Shown here piece after piece: positions 21,626 to 33,649 of a DNA stretch of 64,000 bases. The notes below the pieces were generated by a model. That model ran no database searches. It saw only the letters and a program-made list of their open reading frames with translations, and was not told where the DNA came from. This stretch comes from Paragyromitra xinjiangensis (Eukaryota; Ascomycota; Pezizomycetes; Pezizales; Discinaceae): NCBI GenBank assembly GCA_038503065.1, contig JBCAMK010000011.1, positions 1 to 64,000 of the forward strand, written 5' to 3'. Position numbers and translations under genes: made by a program. Position 1 is the first letter of the stretch; each line of letters starts with the position of its first letter.

Positions 21626-22603
21626 CACCCATCAGACTTACCCCTACACCCGTAGCACAGAAGGTCACAGCGATAAGAAAACTCTGAAGGGTGACTTGAG
21701 TGGTAGGTTATCAACAAGAAGTTAGTGAAACTACATCCCAATTATCGGTGAAAATCACCACCATTGGATGCGTGGCTTGCTGTAGTTACTGCAGTTGGTG
21801 GTTGAGGCAAGTATTTCCCTTACCTCGATAAAAGAATAGTTTCGTTTTTGTATGGGACCGATCCTTTTACTCCTGAGAATATTCTTTTATCGCGAAATTC
21901 TTATTTGTACATACTAATTTTTGCGGGATCGGGAAATTTCATCTTTATATCAAGAATATTTTCATATCGAGAGTTTTTATATTGAGGATCTGCTATACCC
22001 TATAAGGATCCGAAAGTGTCGCAGTGAATATCCTTACAGGGTAGGGTTTATAGGTAATCAGAGTGGTTTTTCATGACCGCGGCATTTATTCCTATTACAT
22101 AGGCCTTTTCCACTCACGATCGCTACATGCTACCAAGTCGGGCACATTCTGTCCAAAGCAGTATTCCCGACAGCCAGGAGGTACAAGAAGCGGTTGTGGT
22201 TACAAACCACCAACCAACGACTGATTTAGGTACCGAGCTAGCACTACCGATCCACCTGTCAATTCCGCATGGTGCTGGACTTCCTCTCTCAGGATTAGCG
22301 CACGACCTCATCGCTTTAGATCTGGATCAATTAATAGAAACGCTCGACCTCTAGGCTGCGGTACTATAACTCTTAAGCCAGCAGCTAGCTCCCATTTTGG
22401 GCATCCTTCGCTGTGTTCTGGGTCGGTAGGCCGATATCAGTGTGGCACTAGCCCTGCAGGTGGCTTAATCGCGGTTGCCGCATGAGGTTACCCTGTTCCC
22501 ACGTTGATGCAGATAAGCGCTCCAGGGTTAAGGCATGGGCTCCTTTCATCGTCTGCTTTCTTTTCTTTGCTACTCTCCGTCGCCACCAACGATTCAAAAT
22601 ACT
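21626..22603. other. Upstream region of PD-(D/E)XK-like gene
   Basis: The stretch is AT-rich from 21830 to 21990, with the repeated string ATCGAGA/ATTGAGG. A 75-codon frame starting with an ATG at 22127 (MLPSRAHSVQSS...LIETLDL) has coding-like composition. It could be an upstream exon or a separate small protein; I could not join it in phase to the next gene. Confidence 0.35.
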
Positions 22604-24163
22604 ATGGCACTCATTGCTGGCGACGGGTTTTACTCTTCATGGGCAAATCCAGCGGATAGCCGGAACCTTACAGTTTTGAGGGTCGAAACACATCAACACA
22701 GCAAAAATTCTGATTACGAGTTGACCGCCATGGCGAAACGACCCCGAAGGATTCTACGCCAAATTTCTGCTCCTCTTCCTGTGTCTTCTGAGGCACCAGG
22801 GCAACTTGCTACGTGTAATCATAACGAACCCTTACCCCACGTTCCTAGCGCAGTAGGTAGGGAAACTTACCTCACAACCTCCTTCCCCAAATCCCAGGAC
22901 GTCGGCAAGCGTGGTGAAATCGTACCCGGAGCGGACCCAGTATTTGATATAGTGGCACTTCTATTACATCATAACCTTGATGACCCCCAGCTAAGCTTAC
23001 AGTTTCCTCATAGCTCAGAAGAGGTTTTCGATAGGCTCTTGGAACTTGTGGACGGCGATTCTAGGTTACAGGGCTGGCGGTAAGCATAAGCTCGATTGTT
23101 CTTCTTACCTAGACATATGTATTGGATCTCCTAACTAGCAAACTCAGTGTGGAGTTTTTCAATGGCACAATCGTCACCCTGCCTTCTCCGGGCCATGAGC
23201 TACTTGACAACTTTTGGGGGATGGTTAGTCATGACATGTTAAGCGGCGGATGGCTGAGCCGCGAAGAGCGATTCAATATACACGTCCACCAAGCAAGTAA
23301 GTTCGCGTGTGCTGACCCTCCAGAACTTTTCCTCAACTTAAATCGTGCGGCAAAACTTCCATCCTGACTGTTGATCGTTACATAGACATCACGTTAGCTG
23401 ATCCTCCTGGGGACTCATTGCGTCCCGATCTCTGCATTTTGCCACGCCGAATGGATCACTTTCCCACAATTATATTCGAATCTGCGTTAACCCAGACCTA
23501 CAAGAGTGCTCTCGCGAAAGTGGGTGCCTGGTTTAAGGGCTCTATGGGCCGGATTGGGTTCGTCGTCATCATTGATTTCAAATACCCAAAACAAGTTTCT
23601 ACCAAGCCCGATTGCACTGTCGAGCTATGGAAACACCGTGGGAAAGAGACAGGATTTAGACCGGAGTTGGCCCAGGGACCTAAGGTAAGGAATCATCTGG
23701 TGTCCGGAGTACAAGGGGTAGCTTGTCGTATTGAGGCTTATTACCCGTTGAGTTTCTCTCGTAGGTTATCTATCCCGTACCTGACGATGTAGCTTTGGAC
23801 GAGGACATAGCGCTCTCATTCACATATGAGGACTTCTTCGGAGCCGAGGATATACCCGATATTTACCGATCGGTCAAAGACAAACCCTTCTCCTGGTCTA
23901 TGGAGTCGTTAAGGCGTGCGGTGGAGGTGGCTCTCAGGTCGCACAAACTACAAATTAACTTCAAGAACGAGATGCGCTTGAAACGTAAAAGAACGGATGA
24001 CAATGTGGAGGAGGAACGTACAGGAGGGCGCTTCCCCGGTGCTTTCGGAGATCCTTGCGGCTACAAAGGTGTCAAGCTGCTGCCTCAAGATGGTGAATAT
24101 ACCCCTGCCCAATCTCCAAAGGCAGACGAGCCAAGTTCTGGTGGCGTAGTGGCGGAGTTGTGA
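22604..24163 (+). CDS. Four-exon protein with probable PD-(D/E)XK nuclease-like fold
   Basis: Exons 22604-23079, about 23139-23296, 23386-23684, 23765-24163; the 1332 nt give 443 aa. Introns 2 and 3 (89 and 80 nt; GTAAGT and GTAAGG donors) close exactly. The acceptor of intron 1 is the weakest call: CTAACTAG is chosen because the nearer CCTAG breaks the frame. Exon 3 carries LRPDLCILP, then FPTIIFESALTQ, then a W, then GRIGFVVIIDFK, then VELW. Order and spacing resemble the Uma2-like/restriction-endonuclease-like families common in fungi (PD....[IV]xFE....W....G.V..VV...). Exon 4 starts VIYPVPDD and LSFTYEDFFG, also usual there, and ends basic (KRKRTDD). Catalytic activity is not shown. Confidence 0.62.
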
Positions 24164-24989
24164 TCTCCTGAGACAATGTAATACCAGAAGCTGTGGGTGG
24201 TTGTTCGCTCTTGTTTGGGAGTTGTCTTCGCTACTTTCGATATGCTACAATTATTCCTTCGAAGACTTTGAGTGTTGCGCAGTCGGATGGTCTGTAATTG
24301 TTCCTCCTGTGTGGGCCTTTTAAAAAATTAATATCCTATTTTCTTAGAGGGTTTGCATCAACCTTAACCATGTGTGCTATCTGTGTCGCTTCGGTGGATC
24401 TCGGCTTAGGAAAATGACTAATTATCTTTCATCATTTCTTTCCCTTATACTTGCTGCTCGATTCCCTTTATTGTCCTGGGCCCAGGGCCATCAGCACTTC
24501 ATTTTCCTGCGCTGGTCAATGGATAAAATTTGTGGTCTGAGTTGTTAATATGAAGGGAGGTATCGGGTTCAGATCTGGACCGGGTTTAGACTTTTTTTTG
24601 CGCGGAATCAATAGAGCGCGCTCTCCTGAATCGAACCTGCTATTTAGAACTGCCATAGCTCGCTTCTAATGTGGTCAATTCCGCTGTTGAAGTCGTGGAT
24701 TTGGTGCTCGTTGAGCCTCAATTTGCGCCAAGCATCGCGAGAATGCGCCACCTTCCTAAGCGGGAAGGGCAGCAACGAATTATTGCCAACTCTGAGTCAA
24801 CGCCTTCACTCAATTAGGGAAGATTGGCAGAGCGCCACCGAATTATTGCCAACTCTGAATCAATTGCTTGCCAGGAAGGGGAATCGATCTGCAGCCTTAC
24901 CACGCTCGCCTAATAATCCACACCCACCCCTATTCAGCCTTCTCCCCTACAGCAACCTCCTCCCAAAGCGAATCCACAGCGACTCCACA
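24164..24989. other. 3' flank and short tandem repeat
   Basis: No gene. Near 24778-24860 the string GAATTATTGCCAACTCTGA followed by a CAA-type variant is repeated about 67 bp apart. The stretch leads into the complex repeat block. Confidence 0.45.
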
Positions 24990-27530
24990 GCGATTTTGGC
25001 AATGCAGAATAGCGACAAGAGGTAGGTGGAGATCCGACTTTTACTATGCATACTGACGAATATTTACATGTAGATTGACGACTTTGGCCTGCAGGCTGTG
25101 GACAGCGGGCCACGCGACTCCCAAATCAACTGCTGAATTGACACCCTCGCGTCCCGCAGTTCACCTCGACGTGTTTCCCAGGCCGTGGGATCTCGCTGAT
25201 ATTGACGCGTTTCGGGACGCGTTTTATTGATCTCTGGCAGCCAAACAGCTTCCGAATCAGCTGCCGAATCGACTCCTGAATCGACTCCAAATCAGCCTCC
25301 GAATCAGCTGCCGAATTGACTCCTGAATTGACTCCGAATCAGCTTCCGAATCAACTCCCGAGCAGCCTCCGAAGCAGCTGCCGAATTGACTCCGAATTGA
25401 CTCCCGACCACACGCCTCCCACAGCGCGCGTGGCAGCAGGTTCGGGCGCCTGGCAGAGCTCCTGGAGGTCGCTGTCTGCAGGTTGAGTACCCTGGGGACA
25501 TTTGTTTGTATATATACGATTTTTGCTATGCAGAGTGGCGACATTTGGAAGTACTTTTACGATTTTTGATATGCAGGTTTGGACTTCGGACCTGTGGCTC
25601 TGGCACCCACCCAGGCTGCGTGGGTTTCCCGCGATGGGGCTCTTAGGGCGGATCGGAACCAGTTCCTGGGCATACGCCACTTAGGCGAATAAGCACGAAA
25701 TTGGCAGCAAATAGACCTCGGAATTGGCAGCGAATAGGTCTTTGAATAGGTCTCTGAATAGGCAGCGGATTCGGCACGGAATTGGCAGCGAATTGGGCCT
25801 GCTTCGGCAGCTTCGGCTTCGGCGCGCTGGCAGGCGTGGTTCAGGCAGGAGTGCATGGTCTGAGTGGACTGGGGACATTGGAGAGGTATATATACGACTC
25901 CTGCTATGCCTTCTGGCGACAATAGGTTGCAGATATGCGATTTTAGGTATGCAGGCTGGTCAGGTCAATATGTACATATAAGCAATAGATTAGACAACAG
26001 GGGGGTAGATATGCGAATTTATTGATGCACTCTGGCGACAGCAACTTGTAGATTTGCGAATTTTCCTATGCACTGTTTGACAGTGGACCTGCTGTGGTTG
26101 ACTTCCCGCGATCGCGCTCTTTGGGTGGTTCGGAACCTGTTCCTCTCGATACGCCACTCGGCCGAATAAGCTCCAAATTGACTGCCAATAGGCCTCAAAA
26201 TAGGCCTCTATATTGGCAGCTCATAGGCCTAGGAATAAGCAGCGACTTTGGCAGCGAATGTCGCCGCGCTTGCGCCTAGAAATGACAGTTTGAGTTTTAT
26301 GGCGACAGGGCTTTGTACCTTTCCGACTGTTGCAATGCCTTGTGACGACAGTAGATTGTACCTTTACGATTTTTGCTATGCAAGGTTCGACAATGGACCT
26401 GCAGTTTGGTCTCCTACCCAGGATCGGTCGATTTACCACGATCGCGGAAAATGGGGTAGCGAATAAGGTAGCAAATAGAGACCGAATAGGGCTGAATATG
26501 GCGCCCAATAGGGGGAGCTGCAGCAGGCGTATTATTTGGCGCTGTGGCACATGGCGCGTGGGCGGGATCTACTGCAGGCGTCGCGGATTCGGTTCCTTCA
26601 CAGGATCTCACTCGGCTTCGCTTCCCGACGCTTGGAACAGCGAGTTCGACCTATTTGTAGACCTGTGGCGACAGGCCTTTGTACCTTTACGACTTTCTTT
26701 ATGCCTTCTGACGACAGTAAGATGTATATTCCCGATTCTTGCTATGCAGGTTTGGACATGTCCGGTCGATTTGTGTCGATCGACGGAAATCAACGGTCAA
26801 TTCTAGAGGCTTTGGCGTGGCGCGCTTTGGCAGCTCTTGGGCGTCTGAATAGGAGGCTGAATAGGCGCCTCCGTCGGCAGCGAATAGGGCAGCGAATAGG
26901 GAGGCAGGCAGGCGCGCCTCGGTAGGTTCACAGGTTCTCACTCGGTCGCGCGAATTGACAGTGAATAGAGCAGTTCTTTGGCAGCGGCGCAGGCAGGCGC
27001 AGGAAGGAAATGACTTCAGTTCTGGTTGGCGCTCGTTCTTTTGGAACTGTTCGTTTCTCCAACAGCGTTTCCACAGCTGGTTCGACCTATTCAGCAGTCA
27101 ATTCGGAGTCTATTCAGGAGTCTATTCAGCAGTCAATTCGGCAGTCAATTCGGAGGCAGGAAAGCACGGGATTCGGAGTCTATTCGGCAGTCAATTCAGC
27201 AGTCAATTCAGCAGGATTTGGAGGCTTAGAAACAGCCAATTCAGAGTCAATTCGGAGGCTTAGAAACAGCCGATTCAGAGTCTATTCAGGAGTCAATTCA
27301 GCAGTCAATTCGGAGTCTATTCGGGAGTTGATTCGGAGGCTTAGAAACAGCCGATTCGGAGTCTATTCAGGAGTCTATTCAGGAGTCTATTCAGGAGTCA
27401 ATTCGGAGTCAATTCGGAGTCTATTCGGAGTCTATTCAGCAGTCAGATCGGAGTCGATTCAGGAGTCAATTCAGAGGCTGCTCAGGACACTGTTTGGGAG
27501 TTGATTCGGAGGCAGTTGGATCAACAGCGA
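24990..27530. repeat. Complex satellite-like block built from two kinds of unit
   Basis: Two interleaved motif classes fill the block. Class A is a unit of about 90-100 bp with GGCGACA, TTTGTACCTTTACGA (or TATATATACGA), TTTTTGCTATGCAGG and GGACCTG, present at least five times between 25480 and 26770. Class B is short oligonucleotides such as GGAGTCAATTCAGCAGTC and GAATAGGCAGC, arranged as direct or inverted strings (25250-25400, 25690-25800, 26820-26900, 27090-27510). Class B gives long open frames with ESIQQSIRQSI-type translations on several frames and both strands, so I regard these as non-coding. Related copies lie at 17920-18060 and 62046-62760. Confidence 0.8.
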
Positions 27531-27734
27531 AAGCAAGATAATGGGTGGAATTGCGTCCTGCATGTACATAGAGCAGAATAGACTATTAGTGCCATACAAA
27601 GCAGTGTGGCAAGCAGCGTGACATCGTACGTCTAATGCGCCCAATGCCGCCTAACGCGCCCATGGGAGGCTGTACGTCCAGTATATCAGGCTCAGATTTT
27701 CCAGGCCTGCGCCTGGGCGTGAACGAGGCAGGTC
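27531..27734. other. GC-rich short-repeat spacer
   Basis: Permutations of CAGTGCGCCCA, TACGTCCAGT and CGCCCATGGG recur between 27620 and 27840, overlapping the 3' end of the following pseudogene. It looks like local duplication that has replaced or extended the gene's C-terminus. Confidence 0.5.
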
Positions 27735-30700
27735 CTACGTCCAGTGCGCCCACACGTACGCCATACTGGTCAGTACGCCTAGAGCAGTGCCTAAAAAAAA
27801 TCCGAGCCCAGTGCGCCCAGTGCGCCTATGGCACTGGGCACGACTGGACGCAGACCCGGCTTTTTGCTGATGCATAGGTTGGCTTTGGACATGAAAAGTT
27901 GCGTTTTCCCGAAGAATTCTTTCCATAAGATTTTGTAACGGTAATGATCCGCGCAGAAGTCGGCACCGAATTTGGCCCGAGCATTGAAAATGATTTCCAT
28001 GGAACTGAGGTAGCCCATCAAGTACAAAATAGAACAGTGATGCCAGCAGGGCGCCGGCAACATTACTGAGGGCTGGAGATTCAACCATCAATGCCCTAGT
28101 CTGCATTTTTAGGTCATGCATTTTTTGGGTATCGTCTAAAGCTGGTTCGGCACCTAGAAATTGGTGTGTCAAGCGATGATACTGATATGCATTTTCGGGG
28201 GGTAGGTGGTTCCGAAGATCGCGCCAGATCTGCTCTTCAGATAGTGCTTGCATCAAAGTCCGAAAAAGACGTGAGACGAAACCAGAGCCATCTGTGTGCG
28301 TGCTTTCTGTCTTTCTGAAACCTGTTCCAACCGAGACAACTACATCAGGCTCTTTAGCTGTAGGCCATAGGATCATTTTTTCCCATAGTGCGAGTTTAAT
28401 CGGGTTATTATGGGTCACGCCACCATCCTGAAAGTATTTAGAGTGCAAAAGTTTTGGCTTATGGTATCTAGGCCAGTTAGTCGATTCACGGTACTGATGG
28501 GAGCCAAGTGGGGGGCTCACAAGGGAGCGGCGGAAGTACATCTAGCCCTATATGCTTCCTAAATTAGCAACTGCCGATCTAAATTAGAGGTTTGCTTACG
28601 CTTCATATACTGTAGTCTCCACTGATAAGTCCTCCGGCCTGATAATTGAGTAACTTAAGACCCTAATTAACTTTTGTGCTTGCAATTGCAAAATAAACAA
28701 AGGATCAGGGGTCTACCACAATCCTCTCGTCTAGTGCCCATCCCATTGTAATTTGTTATCAAAAAAGGATATGAATCAGATGTTGCTGTCGTAACTGCGA
28801 CCTTTACCGTGTTAGGGCAACCGCCGAAAAGTTTACGATTTCCATAGGTTTGCTGAAGGGCTTCTTCAAATGGCTTCGTGTCATAGAGACTGTCTGCAAA
28901 ATATGACATTATGTAATTTGGGATTTTCCCAACAATTGGAAGTCTTTCTAATCTTCGACGCGTGAAAGCTTTGCTCGACAATTTTTCGAAAACTTCTGTG
29001 CAAGTTTTAACTGGCCATTGGTTCGCACAGAGTCCAAGAGCAATTAATCCGCCTTCTTTATCGTTAGAAATGGAATAATTGATTTAATAAGGATAATTCT
29101 TACCGGCACTAGTCCCTATAACCAGATCAAAAGCCTCTTGAATTGGTAGCTCTATACCCATTTTCTCTTCTAGAATACGGAGGATCTCCAACTCAATTAT
29201 GCCCCTTATTCCACCACTGTCGAGAGCCAGAATCCTAATCCCTGCAGTTGGAGGCTTTAGTCTAATATGTGATCTCAACGTTTTCAGACACAGCGGACAC
29301 TTTTCGATTAGGAGGCTATAACTATCTGGATCTGACGGAAAAGGATAACCTAGGTGCTTGGCGCATGTCTCACAAAGGGAATGACCACAGGGTAGGAAAT
29401 GCTCCGGCTTTTGGATAAGGCAGGAAAAACAAGTCACAGAGCTGTATATTTTCTGTCATACGGGTATGAAAGAAGGTACCGGATGAAATTCTCTAGGGTT
29501 CAACGATCCATTGTCCATTCTACAAAAATATTGTCGATAAAGAGTCTGGGTCGCATCGATAGCCCGATTTATAAGTTCCTGCGGAGATTTAGAATTAATT
29601 CTCGTAACTTCTAGAAACCCTTCTATGCAGGCTTCTCTATAAAGAGAATCGAATGTGATAACTGGGCGGAATCCTGAGAGGCTGTTAGTACCAGCTTAGA
29701 AGCAAAACCAATCGAGGCTATAATTGGCGTGGGGGACATACTATGTATCCCGTATGAAAAGAAGTCTTTTGCAAGAACCGATGCAATCACTGGGATAGAG
29801 AAACTAAAAACCTCATCTTCCGTGTGTGCATGACGTAAGAAGTGAGAGATATGCTGTTGCAAAGCATCTATTGGGGTGCTGGAGACCCGCGAAGCCCGAA
29901 CAACGTCAAAGACCTGCCCATTCTCACAAAAAACCTCGCAAGCCTTATCAAAGAAAGTAATAAAGTTGTCAAAGTTAAAAAGAATTTGAGCGCCCGCTTT
30001 CATGCTTCTTACTGAGCTGACATCTTCATACAACCACTCCTGAAACACCCTAAATTGTTGTCGGATCTCTGGTTTATTTGAAGCCATGCAAAAAACTTTT
30101 ACTTCTGCAAATAGCCTCGAGACAAATTCCCCAGGAGAAAAATCATGAGCAAAAGTTTGTTCTTGTGCAGTATTGAGAAGCTGGTTGAAATATTTAGAAG
30201 CAGTATTTTGATCAAAGAAGTCCTCATTAGTTTCTTGTAGGCAGATCACAATGGCTTTAGGTCGCACAGAGCTAGGGAAAGGAGATCTGTCCAGGCAACC
30301 AGCCCATCGAACAATTTCTTCAGCCACTGAGGCAGTGCCAGCCAAGTTTTTAGCAGCAAAACAAACTACATCACTAAATGACAAGATCAGCTGAGCATGG
30401 ACCTTGTCAGTCAGTTCTTGGTTGGTTGTAACTTTGTTGAGCCAATCGAAAGCGCGACGTTTGGCAGGTCCTGGCCAGTGAGTACTCGAATGCCCAAACC
30501 CCTCACAAGCAGCCAGTAAAATTTTATTGGATGAGAAGTTATTCTCTGCATAAAGGTTGACCCCTGCATGAAGCTTCCTTCCGCAGGGCCCGCGAAAAAG
30601 GAATTTTCCTTGGCGAAGACTTCGGATAAGTTTCTCTTTCTCGGTACCGAAAAATGACACCATACTCAAACTCTCTGAGCCAAGATCTGGCAACCTCTTC

Positions 30701-30789
30701 CTTAGCTAGTAGAGTGCGCCGCAGTCGACTAGGAACCCGCTACCTTCCGTGGTGTCGATTTTTATCCAGGCATTAGAATTAGAAGCCAT
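27735..30789 (-). pseudogene. RING-patatin phospholipase-like gene, multiply disrupted
   Basis: On the minus strand the ATG at 30789 starts ASNSNAWIKIDTTEGSGFLV, the N-terminus of a large fungal family. A long domain of unknown function follows (30693-29742). Then come a canonical intron (29741-29674: GTATGT, branch TACTAAC, acceptor CTCTCAG), a RING-like Cys/His cluster (CFSCL..PEHFLPCGHSLCETC....CPLC), a glycine-rich loop near LDSGGIRG, and the nucleophile elbow GTSAGGLIALGL, which needs splicing of 29103-29053. The Asp motif is DGGVTHNNP. Damage: TAG at 30708-30706; TGA at 29458-29456 just before the RING; an exon join near 28717 out of phase; a TGA and frame change right after ARCTSAAPL (near 28525). 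Intact relatives are predicted lipid acyl hydrolases. This copy cannot make the full protein. Confidence 0.85.
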
Positions 30790-31811
30790 ACTTTGCAATT
30801 GTTGTTGAACACTTAAGCTTTCGTTCGCCGGAAGTTGAGTGTTATTAGCAGTCTTTAGGACTTGGAGGTGCATCCCGATTTATGGGCTTACTCCATCTTT
30901 AGTTTCCCTGAAATAGATAAATTTCCAGTGTTTTTCGTTATCTATTTTTTGCTTCCAATTTGTTTTTTGGTTGCTAGCTCCCTTTTCCTAGGCTCCGATG
31001 GTATAAACTCAGCGAAATCACCGAGAAACCTAGGCCTGTGAGCCCACCACATATTTCTGAAATTCGAGAAAGAGGTTCGAGGTTAGTAAGGAATTGCACC
31101 GCCCTCTTCTTGTATGCACCATCTAACTGCGTGGTAGATGGCACCGCCGCATGAAGACCTACAGCTAACTCTAGCATCAATCCTACTACGACTGGCCGGA
31201 CTGAGATATGAAAAAGCTCACTCCACTGGCGATCTCCGCAAGGCTGTGGGGCACAAAGCAATGTATATTCGTCTTTGGTTGGAGTTATTTTGTTGAGTTT
31301 ATTAGATCGAGTGATCGATCTCTAGGTAGTTCGGATAGTCTTATTATGTGTTGAATTATGCTTGCCGTTTCTGTCAGGGATCCGCCTATCAGAGTTTGTA
31401 TAGATCAATATTCAGTAATAAAGCGGTTTATTCAATAAGTTAATTTCCATATTAAGAATAAATTTAAATTCTATACCAAACAAACAAATGCAGCCAAAAT
31501 CAAAACACATAAACTGATCAATGTGCGACAACCGAAAGCAAGCACGCGCGCGAACTCTACCTATAGCTATGCATATGGCTAGGTATAGGCTTATCCGGAT
31601 CCACGAAACAACCAACAAAAATTTCAAACGAAAACACCCTCCTTCTACTTTGTCCATCAGACGTGCCAAAATATCGCTTAAAACGCTGCCGCATACATGT
31701 TTTTGGAGGGGGTGGCATTTGATGAATACACACTCGATCGCGAGTGTAGGATGGGGGCGGATTGGTTGCTCCCGGTGAGATAGGGGTCACACTCGGTGAT
31801 CTCCCGGTATG
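30790..31811. other. Intergenic upstream of the patatin pseudogene
   Basis: The minus-strand frame 30974-31261 (95 codons, TTG start, segment GLMLELAVGLHAAVPS) has a protein-like look and lies in the right place for an upstream exon or separate gene, but no join could be made. Nothing else is recognised. Confidence 0.35.
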
Positions 31812-32402
31812 TATATGTTCCGGCCCGTATGTCATTAAACCCCGTTTGTAAATGGGCCAGCCAGTACACAAATAGGCCAGCCAGTTTACAAATGGAGCAA
31901 CTTTGGAGATGGGCTGGCCCATCTCCAAAGTGCCACTAGTGGATGGCCCATACACAAAGTGTGTGGGCTCGCTTAGATGTGACTGCACCAACATGAGGCT
32001 TCAAGATCTTAGAGTCAGCATCGATTCACAGCCAGAAAATCTTATCACTGAGGTCAGCTAAATTAAATATAGAAATCTTGTACTAAAGCCGTTCAGCATA
32101 AAAACCTTCATACACCTCTACTAGTAGCTATAAATTCGCTAATATAAAATGGTAATATTAAAATAAAGAAGGCTCATAGCTAGTTAGATTTATTGAGTAT
32201 TATAGGTGTAAAAAAAGGGAAGGGTTGTGGTGGTTTTCAGGTATGGCCTTTGGATATGGGCCAGGTTTAGATCACTCTTTGAAGGTGGGCCAGCCCATCT
32301 ACAAAGTTGCTCTATTTGTAAATGGGCTAACCCATTTGTAAAGCATGCTGGCCACTTTGTAAACGGACATCCATGGTAAACGGGCCAGAACATATACATG
32401 CA
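31812..32402. mobile_element. Element with imperfect inverted repeats of about 110 bp rich in GGGCCAGCC
   Basis: The left side runs from TGTATATGTTCCGGCCCGT through TTTACAAATGGAGCAACTTT to GATGGGCTGGCCCA. The inverted right side has CATGTATATGTTCTGGCCCG, TTTACAAATAGAGCAACTTT and GATGGGCTGGCCCA. Within each arm GGGCCAGCC and TTTGTAAA recur. The ends and arm order fit a non-autonomous DNA element of about 590 bp without transposase. Confidence 0.65.
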
Positions 32403-33051
32403 CGCTCTCGTTGCATATTTCCTAGTCTAGTAGTCCTCTTTAGCTTCATTAGAAAGACCCGAGAAAGGAAATTACGTACTGGGTGCGGCTAAGTAAGGAG
32501 TTCGTGCTGCCAGAGAGGCGAAGCCGTCAAACGCGATGAATCGTTAAATTTATTTAAACTATGGTACCCTTTAGTTCGTTTTCAGGCCCGCTATCTAAAC
32601 CCGAAAGGGTTGCAAACAGTCGGTACCACACAGTGACAGTAGTGAAGTCATCAGAAAAAGGCTCTACACCACCTTTTATGGACCGTCTATAGCTACCTAG
32701 GCCTCCAAATTCGATACCCTCCCTCAGTTAGTTTCCTGTCTCAAAGTGTGTGAAACGCGGGACATAGCAAGGGATGCGAAGCCATAGGAGCAGAGCATGT
32801 AAATCTCTAGCGCACCATCTTCAATAAATAAATTTACGTGAAAGCCACTAAGTGCCACCGAAATCGCAGATTCCATCACTACAGATCATACGACACTAAA
32901 CCATCACTAACACCCTCTAGGATAGTATAAAAGACAACGATTGGGTAAACCAAAGGTGGTGTGCGGGGGGTTTACACACCCTCTGTCAATAGCTTCGCAT
33001 ACCATAGGTCTAACTTCTCACTGCTTAGAGATGGTTAGTATAGGGAAGTAA
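32403..33051. other. Intergenic, no feature recognised
   Basis: No open frame with any support. A G-rich run (GTGCGGGGGG) lies near 32961. Confidence 0.45.
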
Positions 33052-33185
33052 TTAGGGGGATGACGACTATAGTGGAAGCCCGGGGGATGACTAGCGGAAG
33101 CCCTGGGGATGACTAGTGGAAGCCCTGGGGATGGCGACTAACTATATCGAAAACCTGAGGAATGACTAGTGGAGGCCCAGAGGTT
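33052..33185. repeat. Tandem repeat GGGGATGACTAGTGGAAGCC
   Basis: Four to five imperfect units of 22-30 bp, each with GGGGATGA(C) and TAGTGGAAGCCC, run head to tail. It is a short minisatellite in non-coding DNA. Confidence 0.8.
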
Positions 33186-33649
33186 AGCAGTCCCCAATTT
33201 CTCAAGTCATCTAAAACAGTGAATTTGAGATGACACCATAGAGAGACTCTAGTAAACATCTACCTGATCTGACCCTTTTAGCAGAATCGTTACTTATAAA
33301 AGCAAATTCCAACATCTTAGCGCTAGCGTGATTTCCACGTGCCCTTTCGGTCCTGTACGATGATAGTATATAGTATTAGATCTCCGGTAGCATCCTAGCT
33401 GCGTACCATGGTCAATTGCGAGGCAATTCTGGAGTCCGCTCTTGTAGTTCAATAATACAATAATCAGAATTATTTCAGATCATTTAAGATACATGAAAGA
33501 GAAAACAGAATATTAACTTAAAAGGAAAGACAAAGTACTCATTCTACCCAATCCCAAGAATAATTAGAAGGATCCCCACGTGTAAAGCTCAGCTTACTGT
33601 CGAAGGATGTTATTAACCGTGGGTAATAGAAACGTAGATTGTCACATAC

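Noticed and set aside
27010..27504. 164-codon open frame with ESIQ/SAVNS repeats
   Set aside because: Produced by the GGAGTCAATTC array; other frames and both strands in the block are equally open, so it is not evidence for a protein.
24990..27530. CRISPR-like or bacterial repeat array
   Set aside because: Units are irregular, overlapping and of two classes, without constant spacers; the host is eukaryotic.
29437..29460. 20-nt intron removing the TGA before the RING (GTATGAC...ATACAG)
   Set aside because: It has GT and AG ends, but 20 nt is far below the smallest intron in this window (44 nt), so a nonsense mutation is more likely.
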